The notes under the pieces were generated by a model. That model saw nothing but the letters and a program-made list of their open reading frames with translations. It had not been told where the DNA came from and ran no database searches. A stretch of 64,000 bases of DNA, taken from the NCBI GenBank assembly GCA_038230835.1, contig JBBRMM010000005.1:119400-183399 (forward strand), written 5' to 3'. Within the stretch, counting starts at the first letter, position 1. The number at the start of each line of letters is the position of its first letter. The DNA is from DASUHT01 sp038230835 (GTDB lineage: Bacteria > Actinomycetota > Thermoleophilia > Gaiellales > JAICJC01). Positions 50,452 to 59,986 of this stretch are shown here, piece by piece. The position numbers were made by a program, and so were the translations under genes.

Positions 50452-51911
50452 CGCTCGATACGCTGGGGCTGACGGCGGAGGAGTGCGTGCGCCTGCTCGA
50501 CGCTGGCGAGGTGTCCTGCCGCGAGCTGGTCACCGCCTACCTCGATCGGATCGACGCCGCCGACGGCGAGCTGCACGCGTTTCTGCGCACCCGTCGTGAC
50601 CGCGCCGTGGACCAGGCGGACGCCCTCGACCGGGACGGCCGCCGCGGGCTCCAGGGCGTGCCGATTGCCGTCAAGGACATCCTCTGCACCCGCGGTGAAG
50701 AGACGACGGCCGGCTCGCGCATCCTCGCGGGCCATCACCCGATGTACGACGCGGGCTGCGTCACGCGGATCAACGACGCCGGCTTGATCTCGCTGGGCAA
50801 GACCAACATGGACGAGTTCGCAATGGGCTCGTCGACCGAGAATTCAGCCTTCGGAGTCACCCACAATCCGTGGGATGCGACACGGGTGCCCGGGGGCTCG
50901 AGCGGTGGATCGTCGGCCGCCGTCGCCGCTGGGTTCGCACCGCTCGCGCTGGGAACGGACACCGGGGGATCGATCCGCCAGCCGGCCGCACTCTGCGGCG
51001 TGGTTGGCATGAAGCCGACCTACGGCGCGGTCTCGCGCTACGGCCTGATCGCATTCGGCTCGTCGCTCGACCAGATCGGGCCGTTTGCGCTCACGGTCCG
51101 CGACGCCGCCCTGCTGCTCGAGGTGATCTGCGCCCGCGATGCCTGCGACTCCACCTCGGTGGCGCTACCGGAGCCGATCAGGGTGCCAGACGCGACCGAC
51201 CTGACGGGTGTCCGGGTCGGCGTACCGACCGACCTGCTCGCGCTGGGCATCGAGCCGGGAGTCAGGGCAGCCTTCGACGTCTCGATCGCCGCCGCTGAGA
51301 AGCTCGGCGCGACCGTATCGGAGATCAGCCTGCCGCACGCCGGGCACGCGCTCCCGGCCTACTACCTGATCGCGCCCGCCGAGGCATCGGCGAACCTGTC
51401 GCGGTTCGACGGCGTGCGCTTCGGTCTGCGAGTCGAGAACCCGGGTGACTCGATCGCCGAGATGTACGGCCACACCCGCGCCCAGGGATTCGGTGCCGAG
51501 GTCAAGCGCCGGATCATGCTCGGCACCTACGTGCTCTCGGCGGGCTACTACGACGCCTACTACGGCACCGCCCAGCGCGTGCGCACGCTGATCCGGGGCG
51601 ACTTCGACCAGGCGTTCGCCGGGGTCGACCTGATCGCGACGCCGGCCTCACCGACGGTGGCGTTCGGGATCGGGGAGCGGGTGGACGACCCGTGGGCGAT
51701 GTACGCATGCGACGTGCTGACGGTGCCGGTGAACCTGGCCGGGCTGCCGGGGATCTCGATCCCGTGCGGCCTTTCGGAGGGCCTCCCGGTCGGCCTCCAG
51801 CTGATCGGGCCGGCGTTCTCCGAGAACCGCATCCTGTCGGCGGCGCACGCCCTCGAGAGCACGCTCGCGTTCGACCCGGTACCGCCCAGCATGCGAGGCG
51901 AAGGCGCATGA
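50448..51911 (+). CDS. gatA: Aspartyl/glutamyl-tRNA amidotransferase subunit A
   Basis: A 487-residue amidase that releases ammonia from glutamine for Gln-tRNA(Gln)/Asn-tRNA(Asn) formation. The Ser-cisSer-Lys triad is seen in IAVKDILCTRG (Lys), GSSTENSAFG (cis-Ser) and PGGSSGGSSAAVAAG (nucleophile). The presence of gatCAB implies indirect charging of Gln and/or Asn tRNA. It overlaps gatB by four bases. Confidence 0.97.
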   Translation: MTLDTLGLTAEECVRLLDAGEVSCRELVTAYLDRIDAADGELHAFLRTRRDRAVDQADALDRDGRRGLQGVPIAVKDILCTRGEETTAGSRILAGHHPMYDAGCVTRINDAGLISLGKTNMDEFAMGSSTENSAFGVTHNPWDATRVPGGSSGGSSAAVAAGFAPLALGTDTGGSIRQPAALCGVVGMKPTYGAVSRYGLIAFGSSLDQIGPFALTVRDAALLLEVICARDACDSTSVALPEPIRVPDATDLTGVRVGVPTDLLALGIEPGVRAAFDVSIAAAEKLGATVSEISLPHAGHALPAYYLIAPAEASANLSRFDGVRFGLRVENPGDSIAEMYGHTRAQGFGAEVKRRIMLGTYVLSAGYYDAYYGTAQRVRTLIRGDFDQAFAGVDLIATPASPTVAFGIGERVDDPWAMYACDVLTVPVNLAGLPGISIPCGLSEGLPVGLQLIGPAFSENRILSAAHALESTLAFDPVPPSMRGEGA

Positions 51912-53323
51912 GCCCGGCGACCTGGGAGCCGGTGATCGGCCTCGAGATCCATGTCCAGCTGTCCACCGAGACGAAGATGTTCTGCGCTTGCGCAAACCGG
52001 TTCGGCGAGCCGCCCAACACGCTCACCTGCCCGGTCTGCCTGGGCCACCCGGGGGCGCTGCCCACCATCAACGCCGAGGCCGTCGACCGCGCGATGAAGA
52101 TCGGCCTTGCGCTCGACTCCGAGATCGCCGAGAGCTGCCAGTTCCACCGTAAGAACTACTTCTACCCGGACAGTCCCAAGGCCTACCAGATCAGCCAGTA
52201 CGACCAGCCGATCTGCGCCGGCGGCCACCTGGACATCGGCGGCGCCCGGGTAGGAATCACCCGCGCCCACCTGGAGGAGGACGCCGCGAAGCTGGTGCAC
52301 GCGGGCGGAGCGGCCGGGCGGATCGCCGGCGCCGACTACTCGCTGGTCGACTTCAACCGCTGCGGAACGCCGCTGGTCGAGATCGTGACCGAGCCCGACA
52401 TCCGCTCGCCCGAGCAGGCGGTGGCGTTCCTCGGCCTGCTCAAGAACACGCTGCAGACGATCGGGGTGTCCGACTGCGACATGGAGAAGGGCTCCCTGCG
52501 CTGCGATGCCAACGTCTCGGTGCGCCCGGCGGGCAGCTCGGCGTTCGGCACCAAGACCGAGCTCAAGAACATGAACTCGTTCAAGTTCCTGGGCGAGGGC
52601 ATGGCGGCCGAGATCGCCCGCCAGATAGGGCTCCTCGAGGCCGGCCAGGCGGTGCGCCAGGAGACGCTGCACTACGACCCGCAGACCCGCGAGCTGCACG
52701 CCCGCCGGTCGAAGGAGGAGGCGGACGACTACCGCTACTTCCCCGAGCCAGACCTGGTGCCGCTGGCAGCCAGCCGGGAGAGCGTGGAGCAGCTCCGCCG
52801 GGCGATGCCCGAGCTGCCGGCGGCCCGCGTGGCTCGTTTCCAGGAGCAGTACGGCCTGTCCGCCCAGGACGCGACCGATCTCAACGCCACACCCGCGGCG
52901 GCCGACTACTTCGAGCGCGTCGCCGAGGCGAGCGGAGACGCCAAGGCTGCGGCCGACTGGGTGCGCAATCAGCCGACCAGCGTGGATCGGATCCCCGCCG
53001 GGAGCACCGCGGCTCTGATCCGGCTGATCGCGGACGGCACCATCACCGCCACCATCGCCAAGCAGGTGTACGGTCTGCTCGAGGAAGAGCCGGATGCCGA
53101 CCCGGCCGAGCTCGTGAGGCGGCATGGGCTGGCCGCGATCGGCGACGCCGGAGAGTTGACGGCGATGGTGGACGAGGTGATCGCCGCCAATCCGCAGTTC
53201 GTCGAACAGTTCCGCTCCGGCAAGGAGGGGGTGATCAACGCGCTGGTCGGCCAGGTCATGAAGCGCACCCAGGGCCGGGCCGATGCCCGCCAGGTGCAGG
53301 AGCTGCTGCGCGATCGCCTGTAG
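51908..53323 (+). CDS. gatB: Aspartyl/glutamyl-tRNA amidotransferase subunit B
   Basis: A 471-residue kinase/amidotransferase subunit binding the misacylated tRNA. Blocks: VIGLEIHVQLSTETKMFCAC, CPVCLGHPGALP, KNYFYPDSPKAYQISQYDQPIC, RCDANVSVRP and the GatB/YqeY tail domain. CAC and CPVC cysteines can hold zinc. ATG 51908 overlaps the gatA stop. Confidence 0.97.
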   Translation: MSPATWEPVIGLEIHVQLSTETKMFCACANRFGEPPNTLTCPVCLGHPGALPTINAEAVDRAMKIGLALDSEIAESCQFHRKNYFYPDSPKAYQISQYDQPICAGGHLDIGGARVGITRAHLEEDAAKLVHAGGAAGRIAGADYSLVDFNRCGTPLVEIVTEPDIRSPEQAVAFLGLLKNTLQTIGVSDCDMEKGSLRCDANVSVRPAGSSAFGTKTELKNMNSFKFLGEGMAAEIARQIGLLEAGQAVRQETLHYDPQTRELHARRSKEEADDYRYFPEPDLVPLAASRESVEQLRRAMPELPAARVARFQEQYGLSAQDATDLNATPAAADYFERVAEASGDAKAAADWVRNQPTSVDRIPAGSTAALIRLIADGTITATIAKQVYGLLEEEPDADPAELVRRHGLAAIGDAGELTAMVDEVIAANPQFVEQFRSGKEGVINALVGQVMKRTQGRADARQVQELLRDRL

Positions 53324-53399
53324 CCCCCGTCGGGACGTCTCAGACGCGGTCGGGACTACAGTGCGCGGAGCATTCCAGCCCAGGCCCGCGAGGAGCACC

Positions 53400-54551
53400 G
53401 TGCCCCACAAGCAGTATCTGATCACCCCCGGCCCGACGCCGATCCCGCCCGAGGTGATGGCGGCCATGGCGGCACCGCTGCTGCACCACCGCAGTCCCGA
53501 CTTCCGCGCTCTGCTGGGTGACACCCTGGCCGGATTGCAGCGCATCTTCGAGACGTCGAACGAGGTACTGCTGTTCACCGGCTCGGGCACCGCGGCGATG
53601 GAGTCGGCCGTCCTCAACCTGCACTCACCGGGCGACCGGGTGGTGGTCGCGAGCGCCGGCAACTTCGGCGAGCGCTGGCTCAAGCTCGGCCGTGTGCACG
53701 CGCTCGACGTGGTGCACGTCGAGCAGCCCTGGGGCACCCGGCTCGATCCGGCCGCGATCGCAGCTGCCGCCGGCGGTGCCGTGGCCGTCTACGTCACGCA
53801 CTCCGAGACCTCGACCGGTGTGGTGCACGACGTGCAGTCGATCGCCGAGGCGGTCCGCCCGACCGGTGCGCTGCTGGTCGTGGATGCGGTGTCCAGCCTG
53901 GGCGGTGTTCAGCTGGCGACCGACGAGTGGGGCGTGGACGTGGCGGTGGCCGGATCCCAGAAGGCGCTGATGACGCCGCCCGGCCTGGCCTTCGCCGCCG
54001 TCTCGCCGCGCGCTTGGGAGCGCGCGGCGGTCTCGCTTCTGAGCAGCTTCTACCTCGACTGGCAGACCGCCCGTACGGCTCAAGCGAAGAACGACACCGC
54101 GTTCACCCCGGCGGTCACACTGGTGGCAGGCCTGCTCGCGGCGATCGGCCTGATCGAGCAGCGCGGTGCGAGCGCGATCCACGCCCACAACCGCCGGCTG
54201 GCGCTGGCCGCCCGCGAGGGCGTGAAGGCGCTCGGGCTGGAGCTGTTCTCGCCCGACGACGACTCCAGCGCGATGGTGACCGCATTGGTGATGCCGGACG
54301 GGATCGACGGCCAGGCCGTGTACGCGACCCTGCGCGATCGGCACGGGATCGCGCTGGCCGGCGGCCAGGGCCCGCTGAGGGGGCGGATCATGCGCATCGG
54401 CCACATGGGCTACATGAACGAGTTCGATATCGTGACCGCCCTGGCCGGACTCGAGCTGGGACTGGCCGAGCATGGCCACCGGCCGCCGAGCCCGGGAGCC
54501 GGCACCGCCCGCGCTCTCGAGATCTTCGGCCAGGTGCGTGACCGCGTCTGA
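53400..54551 (+). CDS. Class V aminotransferase (serine-pyruvate/alanine-glyoxylate type)
   Basis: A 383-residue PLP enzyme. The N-terminus YLITPGPTPIPPEVM, the VDAVSSLGG block and the PLP lysine in VAGSQKALMTPPGLAF are typical of the serine-glyoxylate/alanine-glyoxylate group. It overlaps serA by one base (TGATG), which suggests it supplies the phosphoserine-transaminase step of serine synthesis in place of a SerC-type enzyme; this is inference from position. GTG 53400 begins the homology. Confidence 0.88.
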   Translation: MPHKQYLITPGPTPIPPEVMAAMAAPLLHHRSPDFRALLGDTLAGLQRIFETSNEVLLFTGSGTAAMESAVLNLHSPGDRVVVASAGNFGERWLKLGRVHALDVVHVEQPWGTRLDPAAIAAAAGGAVAVYVTHSETSTGVVHDVQSIAEAVRPTGALLVVDAVSSLGGVQLATDEWGVDVAVAGSQKALMTPPGLAFAAVSPRAWERAAVSLLSSFYLDWQTARTAQAKNDTAFTPAVTLVAGLLAAIGLIEQRGASAIHAHNRRLALAAREGVKALGLELFSPDDDSSAMVTALVMPDGIDGQAVYATLRDRHGIALAGGQGPLRGRIMRIGHMGYMNEFDIVTALAGLELGLAEHGHRPPSPGAGTARALEIFGQVRDRV

Positions 54552-56110
54552 TGTCGCGCGTGCTCGTCAAGGAGACGATCGCCGACGCCGGCGTCGACCT
54601 GTTGCGAAGCCTGTTCGACGTCGACGTCGAGGTGGAGATGGCCGCCGACGAGCTGACCCGGCGGATCGGCGACTACGACGCGCTGATCGTCCGCAGCGCG
54701 ACCAAGGTGTCGGCGGATCTGATCGACCACGCGCCTCGACTGAAGGTGATCGGCCGCGCCGGCACCGGAGTGGACAACGTGGACGTGCGGGCCGCCACCC
54801 GCCGCGGCATCATCGTCGCCAACGCCCCCGGGTCGAACATGGTGGCCGCCGCGGAGCATGCGGTCGGCCTGTTGCTGGCTGTCGCGCGCAACATCCCGCA
54901 GGCGCACTCCGCGCTCAAGCAGGGACGCTGGGAGCGCCACAACGGGGTCGAGCTGGCCGACAAGACGCTCGGCGTGATCGGCTTCGGCCGGATCGGCCAA
55001 CTGGTCGCCGCCCGAGCCCGCGGCCTCGGCATGAAGGTGCTGGTGCACGACCCGTTCGTGTCCGCCGACCGCTTCCGCGAGCTTCAGGTGACCGGTGCGG
55101 AGCTCGACGAGCTGTGGACGCTGTCGGAGTTCATCACCCTGCACGCGCCGCTCAGCGACGACACCCGGCACCTGGTGAACGCCGACTCCCTGAGCCGTAT
55201 GCGGCCTGGGGTGCGCATCATCAACGCCGCCCGCGGCGGCCTGGTCGATCTCGATGCGCTGGTCGACGCGCTGCGCTCGGGACACGTCGCGGGCGCCGGC
55301 CTCGACGTCTTCCCAACGGAGCCGTACACGCACGGAGCCGTCCTCGAGCTCGACAACGTGGTGGTCACCCCGCACCTGGGCGCGTCCACCCACGAAGCGC
55401 AGGACCGGGCCGGGCTGGTCGTCGCAGAGCAGGTGGCTGCGGCGCTCGAGGGCCGCTTCGTCTCCAACGCCGTCAACATCCCGCAGGTACGCGCGGAGGA
55501 GCTCGAGATGGTCGGCCCGTACCTCCCGCTGGCCGAGAAGCTGGGCGCCATGGCGACCGGCCTCTGCGGGGCGGGGGGAGCGGTCGACATCGTCTACTCC
55601 GGAGGGCTGGCGCTGTGCGACACGCGGCTGCTGACCGCCGCAGTGTTGACCGGCGCGCTGGCGCGCCAGACGGACGAGCCCGTGAACCTGGTCAATGCCC
55701 GGGCGCTGGCCGAGCTGCGTGGGCTGGAGATCGGCGAGGAGAGCAACCACTCCTCCAGCGACCACACGAACCTGATCAGCGTTCGCTGCGGCGGGAGCGA
55801 AGTTGCCGGCACCACCATCGGCGGTGACCACCGACCGTGGCTGGTGCGGGTGTACGGAGAGCCGGTCGAGATCGAGCTGTCGGCCCATATGCTGGTGCTC
55901 GAGAACGTCGACCGGCCGGGGATGATCGGCCAGGTGGGCATGCTGTTCGGCACCGAAAGCGTGAACATCGCCAACATGAACGTGTCCCGGCAGGAGCAGG
56001 GCCACAATGCGGTGATGGTGCTCGCGCTGGACAATCCGCCCGACGCCGACGTGTTGGACAAGCTGCGCTCGCTGGAGGGAATCCGGTCGGTGCGGCTGGT
56101 CAGCGTTTGA
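54551..56110 (+). CDS. serA: D-3-phosphoglycerate dehydrogenase
   Basis: A 519-residue first enzyme of serine synthesis. Rossmann block LGVIGFGRIGQLVAARARGLGMKV, catalytic His in VVTPHLGASTHEAQ, followed by an intervening domain and a C-terminal ACT domain (LVLENVDRPGMIGQVGMLFGTESVNIANMNVSR) that in this class senses serine. It is translationally coupled to the class V aminotransferase and converges on a methyltransferase gene, overlapping its 3' end by 11 bases. Confidence 0.97.
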   Translation: MSRVLVKETIADAGVDLLRSLFDVDVEVEMAADELTRRIGDYDALIVRSATKVSADLIDHAPRLKVIGRAGTGVDNVDVRAATRRGIIVANAPGSNMVAAAEHAVGLLLAVARNIPQAHSALKQGRWERHNGVELADKTLGVIGFGRIGQLVAARARGLGMKVLVHDPFVSADRFRELQVTGAELDELWTLSEFITLHAPLSDDTRHLVNADSLSRMRPGVRIINAARGGLVDLDALVDALRSGHVAGAGLDVFPTEPYTHGAVLELDNVVVTPHLGASTHEAQDRAGLVVAEQVAAALEGRFVSNAVNIPQVRAEELEMVGPYLPLAEKLGAMATGLCGAGGAVDIVYSGGLALCDTRLLTAAVLTGALARQTDEPVNLVNARALAELRGLEIGEESNHSSSDHTNLISVRCGGSEVAGTTIGGDHRPWLVRVYGEPVEIELSAHMLVLENVDRPGMIGQVGMLFGTESVNIANMNVSRQEQGHNAVMVLALDNPPDADVLDKLRSLEGIRSVRLVSV

Positions 56111-56861
56111 CGGCGCGCACCACGCGTGCCTGGTAGGGCAGGTCGAAGGTGGGCCGGCCGCGCAGTTCGGGGTGCTCGGCGGCCAGTGCCGCGACAGCGG
56201 CCAGGACACGGGCCCGCTCGCTCGGCTCGAGCGTGGAGACACCGCTCGTCGAAGCCGCCCAGCGCACCAGTCGCTCGCCGTCGAACGGCTCCGAGTGCGG
56301 GAAGCTGCGGCGCTGAAGCTGATCGAACGCCGGGTGCGCCGCCAGCTGCTCCTCGTCCTCGTCGAAGGGGATGCTGACCGTGTCCTGGCCCGCGCCGATG
56401 GCGTCGGAGAGATCGTCGACCCAGCCCACCGAATCGTCACGCGCGTTCCACACCAGCGCCACCACACCGCCCGGCCCGAGCACACGGGCGATCTCGTCCA
56501 GTGCCCGTGGCGCGTCGAACCAGTGGAACGCCTGGCCCACCGCCACCAGGTCAGCCGACAGTGCGGGCAGCGGGATGGCCTCCGCGACCCCGGCCACCGC
56601 CGCCACCCCGGCCGGCGACGCGGACACGAGTTTGGCCAGCATGTCGGGGTCGGGCTCCACGGCCGTGACCGCGGCGCCGGCGGCCACCAGCGCGCGCGTC
56701 AACTTGCCCGTGCCGGCCGCCAGGTCGATCGCCCGCCTGCCCGGTGCGGCTTCCAGCATCCACTCGATCGCCGTGGCCGGGTAGCCCGGCCGCGCGTACT
56801 CATACTCGTCCGCGACCGCGCCGAACGAGCGCGCCCGCCGTCTCAATGAGGCCGGGTCCAT
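56100..56861 (-). CDS. Class I SAM-dependent methyltransferase
   Basis: A 253-residue methyltransferase. Motif I AIDLAAGTGKLTRALVAAG, motif II VEPDPDML, motif IV ADLVAVGQAFHWFD and VLGPGGVVALVWNARDD match the methyltransferase type 11 group. The substrate is unknown. ATG 56861 opens the conserved region; a longer frame upstream has no homology. It diverges from ilvE by 72 bases. Confidence 0.88.
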   Translation of the reverse strand: MDPASLRRRARSFGAVADEYEYARPGYPATAIEWMLEAAPGRRAIDLAAGTGKLTRALVAAGAAVTAVEPDPDMLAKLVSASPAGVAAVAGVAEAIPLPALSADLVAVGQAFHWFDAPRALDEIARVLGPGGVVALVWNARDDSVGWVDDLSDAIGAGQDTVSIPFDEDEEQLAAHPAFDQLQRRSFPHSEPFDGERLVRWAASTSGVSTLEPSERARVLAAVAALAAEHPELRGRPTFDLPYQARVVRAVKR

Positions 56862-56933
56862 CGCGCGAACCCTACCCTCTCCAGGTCGGGTGTTCGGTAC
56901 GATGCGCAGAACCGCTCGACAAAGGACGAAGGC

Positions 56934-57863
56934 ATGCAGACGACCGAGAAGATCTGGCGCAACGGGAGCTTCGTACCGTGGGAGGATGCCCAGGTCCACG
57001 TTCTGACGCACGCCCTGCACTATGGCACCGGCGTCTTCGAGGGCATCCGCGCCTACGACACGCCCGCCGGTACCGCCGTCTTCCGGCTTACCGACCACCT
57101 CGAGCGGCTGCGCCGGTCGGCGGCGCTGTACGAGATGGAGCTTGGCTACAGCGTCCCAGAACTGGCCGCCGCGGTGCACGACACCGTCGCCGCCAACAGC
57201 ATCTCGTCATGCTACGTGCGGCCGATCGTGTTCCGCGGCTACGGGGCGATGGGCCTCGATCCGCGGGCGAACCCCGTGGAGGTGGCGATCGCCGTGTGGC
57301 CCTGGGGGGCGTACCTGGGTGAGGAGGCGCTCGAGCACGGCGTGCGCTGCAAGGTCTCGAGCTTTCGCCGCATCGGCCCCAACACGCTGCCGCCGGCCGC
57401 CAAGGCTTCGGGTCAGTACATCAACTCGGTGCTCGCGAAGCTGGAGTCGAACCGCTGCGGGTACGACGAGGCGATCCTGCTGAACGAGCTGGGGTATGTG
57501 GCGGACGGTTCCGGCGAGAATGTGTTCGTGGTCCGCGACGGCGTGCTGCACACGCCTCCCACCGATGCGTCCTGCCTGCCCGGTATCACCCGCTCGAGCG
57601 TGATGAGGATCGCCGCCACGCTCGGCATCGAAGTCCGGGAGGTGAACCTCGTACGCACCGATCTGTACTTCGCCGACGAGGTCTTCCTGTGCGGCACCGC
57701 CGCCGAGGTGACCCCGGTGGCCTCCGTCGACGATCATGCGACCGGCGGCCGGGGGCCCCTGACCAAACAGATCCAGGACGCGTTCTTCGCCACCGTCGCC
57801 GGAGCCGACCCGCGGTTCGCGGACATGCTCGAGTATCCGGTCCGAGCTGCGGTGCAGAGCTGA
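56934..57863 (+). CDS. ilvE: Branched-chain amino-acid aminotransferase
   Basis: A 309-residue class IV PLP aminotransferase. Blocks: LTHALHYGTGVFEGIRAY, SSCYVRPIVFRGYG, the PLP lysine in PPAAKASGQYINSVLAK, LLNELGYVADGSGENVFVVRDG and VFLCGTAAEVTPV. It catalyses the last step of Val, Leu and Ile synthesis. ATG 56934 follows a short AAAGGACGAAGGC site. The DegT gene begins two bases after its stop. Confidence 0.95.
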   Translation: MQTTEKIWRNGSFVPWEDAQVHVLTHALHYGTGVFEGIRAYDTPAGTAVFRLTDHLERLRRSAALYEMELGYSVPELAAAVHDTVAANSISSCYVRPIVFRGYGAMGLDPRANPVEVAIAVWPWGAYLGEEALEHGVRCKVSSFRRIGPNTLPPAAKASGQYINSVLAKLESNRCGYDEAILLNELGYVADGSGENVFVVRDGVLHTPPTDASCLPGITRSSVMRIAATLGIEVREVNLVRTDLYFADEVFLCGTAAEVTPVASVDDHATGGRGPLTKQIQDAFFATVAGADPRFADMLEYPVRAAVQS

Positions 57864-57865
57864 GA

Positions 57866-58984
57866 GTGGTCACGACCCGGCACATCCCCCTTGCCCGGCC
57901 GCACATCGACCGCAGGGAGGAGGAGTTGGTGCTCGACGTCCTGCGCTCGGGCACGCTGGCGCTGGGTGAGGTCTGCCCGGCGTTCGAGCGAGCATTCGCC
58001 GAGCGCGTGGGCACGCGGTTCGCGGTGGCCTGCTCGAGTGGCACGACCGGCCTGCACGCGGCCCTGCACAGGCTCGACGTCGGGCCCGGCGACGAGGTCG
58101 TGACCTCGAGCTTCTCGTTCGTCGCCTCGGCCAACGTGATCGTGATCGAGCGGGCGACACCGGTCTTCGCCGACATCGACGAGCGCACCTTGAACATCGA
58201 CCCGGCCGCTCTCGAGGCCGCGATCACGCCACGCACCAAGGCGATCATCCCGGTGCACATCTTCGGCTATCCGTGCGACATCGAGGCCGTCAACCGGATC
58301 GCAGCCGCACACGGAATCCCGGTTGTCGAGGACGCCTGCGAGGCGGTCGGCTGCACCGTCGGCGGGCGGGCGGTGGGCACCCACGGGAATCCCGCGGTGT
58401 ACGGCTTCTACCCCAACAAGCAGATCACCACGGGCGAGGGCGGCCTGATCACGACCGACGACGAGGCCATCCACCGCGAGCTGCGCAGCCTGGTCAACCA
58501 GGGCCGATCGGACAGCGGCGAATGGCTGGTGCACCAGCGGATCGGCTTCAACTACCGGATGGACGAGATGTCGGCGGCCGTCGGGCTGGCGCAGCTCGAG
58601 AAGCTCGACCTGCTGCTCGACGAGCGCCGCCGGGTCGCCGAGCGGTACACCCGGGCGCTGGCCGGCATCGACGGCGTCGAGCTGCCCTACGAGGGGCCGG
58701 AGCCGCGCAGCTGGTTCATCTACTACGTGCGGCTTGCCTCCGGAATCGACCGCGCGGCGGTGATGGACGGGATGGCGGCCAGAGGCGTGGCGACGCGCCC
58801 CTATTTGCCCGCGATCCACACGCAGCCGCCCTACCGCGAGCGGTTCGGGTACGGCCCCGGCATGCTGCCGGTGACCGAGCGGGTGAGCGTCTCGACCATG
58901 GCACTCCCGTTCTTCGTCCAGCTCGACGACGAGGACATCGAGCACGTCGCCGCCAGCCTGCGCGAGGTGCTCGCAGGGCTGTAG
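57866..58984 (+). CDS. DegT/DnrJ/EryC1-family aminotransferase
   Basis: A 372-residue PLP enzyme that transaminates keto-sugars. Blocks: IPLARPHID, ACSSGTTGLHAALHRL, EVVTSSFSFVASANVI, VEDACEAVGC and the PLP lysine in YGFYPNKQITTGEGG. Such enzymes make amino-sugars for surface glycans. GTG 57866, two bases after ilvE, suggests co-transcription. The sugar substrate cannot be predicted. Confidence 0.92.
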   Translation: MVTTRHIPLARPHIDRREEELVLDVLRSGTLALGEVCPAFERAFAERVGTRFAVACSSGTTGLHAALHRLDVGPGDEVVTSSFSFVASANVIVIERATPVFADIDERTLNIDPAALEAAITPRTKAIIPVHIFGYPCDIEAVNRIAAAHGIPVVEDACEAVGCTVGGRAVGTHGNPAVYGFYPNKQITTGEGGLITTDDEAIHRELRSLVNQGRSDSGEWLVHQRIGFNYRMDEMSAAVGLAQLEKLDLLLDERRRVAERYTRALAGIDGVELPYEGPEPRSWFIYYVRLASGIDRAAVMDGMAARGVATRPYLPAIHTQPPYRERFGYGPGMLPVTERVSVSTMALPFFVQLDDEDIEHVAASLREVLAGL

Positions 58985-58997
58985 GCTTGGACTCGCT

Positions 58998-59252
58998 GTG
59001 AGCGCCCCGGCCTCGATGATCTTCCTCGGCTACGGCAAGTACGTGCGCGCCGACCGGATCTATGCGCTGGAACCGATCCCGGCCGACGACCGTGGCGACG
59101 GCCGGCGGACGCGGGTCTGGGTGGAGGGCATCGGCGAGCCGATCATCGCCTCGCGCACCGAGCGGACGATCCTGGCCGACATGGGCGAGGGCACAGCGCT
59201 CGCCGCGGCCGTCCGGCGCAGCCGGCGCACCCAACTCTCGCTGCTCGAATGA
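58998..59252 (+). CDS. RemA/DUF370-like small protein
   Basis: An 84-residue protein. MIFLGYGKYVRADRIYALEP and RRTRVWVEGI...SRTERTILADMG resemble the RemA (DUF370) pattern, in which RemA from Bacillus is a DNA-binding regulator of biofilm-matrix genes. The match is by eye; the N-terminal residues before ATG 59016 may not belong to the protein. It follows the DegT gene by 13 bases and overlaps the MBL gene by four. Confidence 0.55.
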   Translation: MSAPASMIFLGYGKYVRADRIYALEPIPADDRGDGRRTRVWVEGIGEPIIASRTERTILADMGEGTALAAAVRRSRRTQLSLLE

Positions 59253-59986
59253 TCAACACCGTCCACGACGCCGGCTGGGAGGCGACGCTGGTGCGGGCCG
59301 GCACGATCCCCATGCCCGGGAAGCTGCTGGCGCCGTCCGGCGTCTTGCCCGAGGTGGTCGATCTGCCCTCCAGCGTGCTGCTGCTGCGCGGCCACGGGCG
59401 CACGCTGCTGGTGGACACCTCGGCCGGGAGCATGGCGGAGGAGTGGGACGGAGCAACGTCGGATCTGACGGCTGCGCTGCTGGCGGCCGGCGCCGTGCCC
59501 GACGAGATCGACACCGTGATCCTGACCCACCTCGACTTCGACCATTGCGGCGGGGTGATCGTGGACGGCCGGCCGGCGTTCGCAGATGCCCGGGTGGTGG
59601 TCAGCCGGGAAGCCGCCGACTGGGCGCGTGAGGCCGACGATCCGGGCGCCGCCGCGATCCGTGAGATCCACGCGATCGGCCTGCTGGACGTGTGGCACGG
59701 CGGCGAGGTCGCACCTGGCCTCAGCCTGCTCGACGCACCCGGCCACCGGATCGGGCACTGCGCACTTGCGATCGGGACGGCCCGCTACCTGGCGGACGTC
59801 GTGCACCACCCGCTGCACGTCGAGCACCTCGACTGGGACCGCGAGTTCGACAGCGACCCCGAGGTGGCACTGGCCACCCGTTCGGCGATGCTGGCCACGG
59901 CTGCCGGGCCGGTCGCGTGCTCCCACATCGAGGGCTGGGCGACGATCGAGCGTGACGGCAACACGCTGCGGTGGAAGCCGCTCTGA
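59249..59986 (+). CDS. MBL-fold metal hydrolase
   Basis: A 245-residue protein of the metallo-beta-lactamase fold, closest to lactonase/glyoxalase-II-like groups. The metal motif reads THLDFDHCGG, so the second His of HxHxDH is Asp; further ligand candidates are GHRIGH, LADVVHHPLH and ACSHIEG. Substrate is unknown. It overlaps the preceding gene by four bases and the glycosylase gene by 16. Confidence 0.8.
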   Translation: MINTVHDAGWEATLVRAGTIPMPGKLLAPSGVLPEVVDLPSSVLLLRGHGRTLLVDTSAGSMAEEWDGATSDLTAALLAAGAVPDEIDTVILTHLDFDHCGGVIVDGRPAFADARVVVSREAADWAREADDPGAAAIREIHAIGLLDVWHGGEVAPGLSLLDAPGHRIGHCALAIGTARYLADVVHHPLHVEHLDWDREFDSDPEVALATRSAMLATAAGPVACSHIEGWATIERDGNTLRWKPL

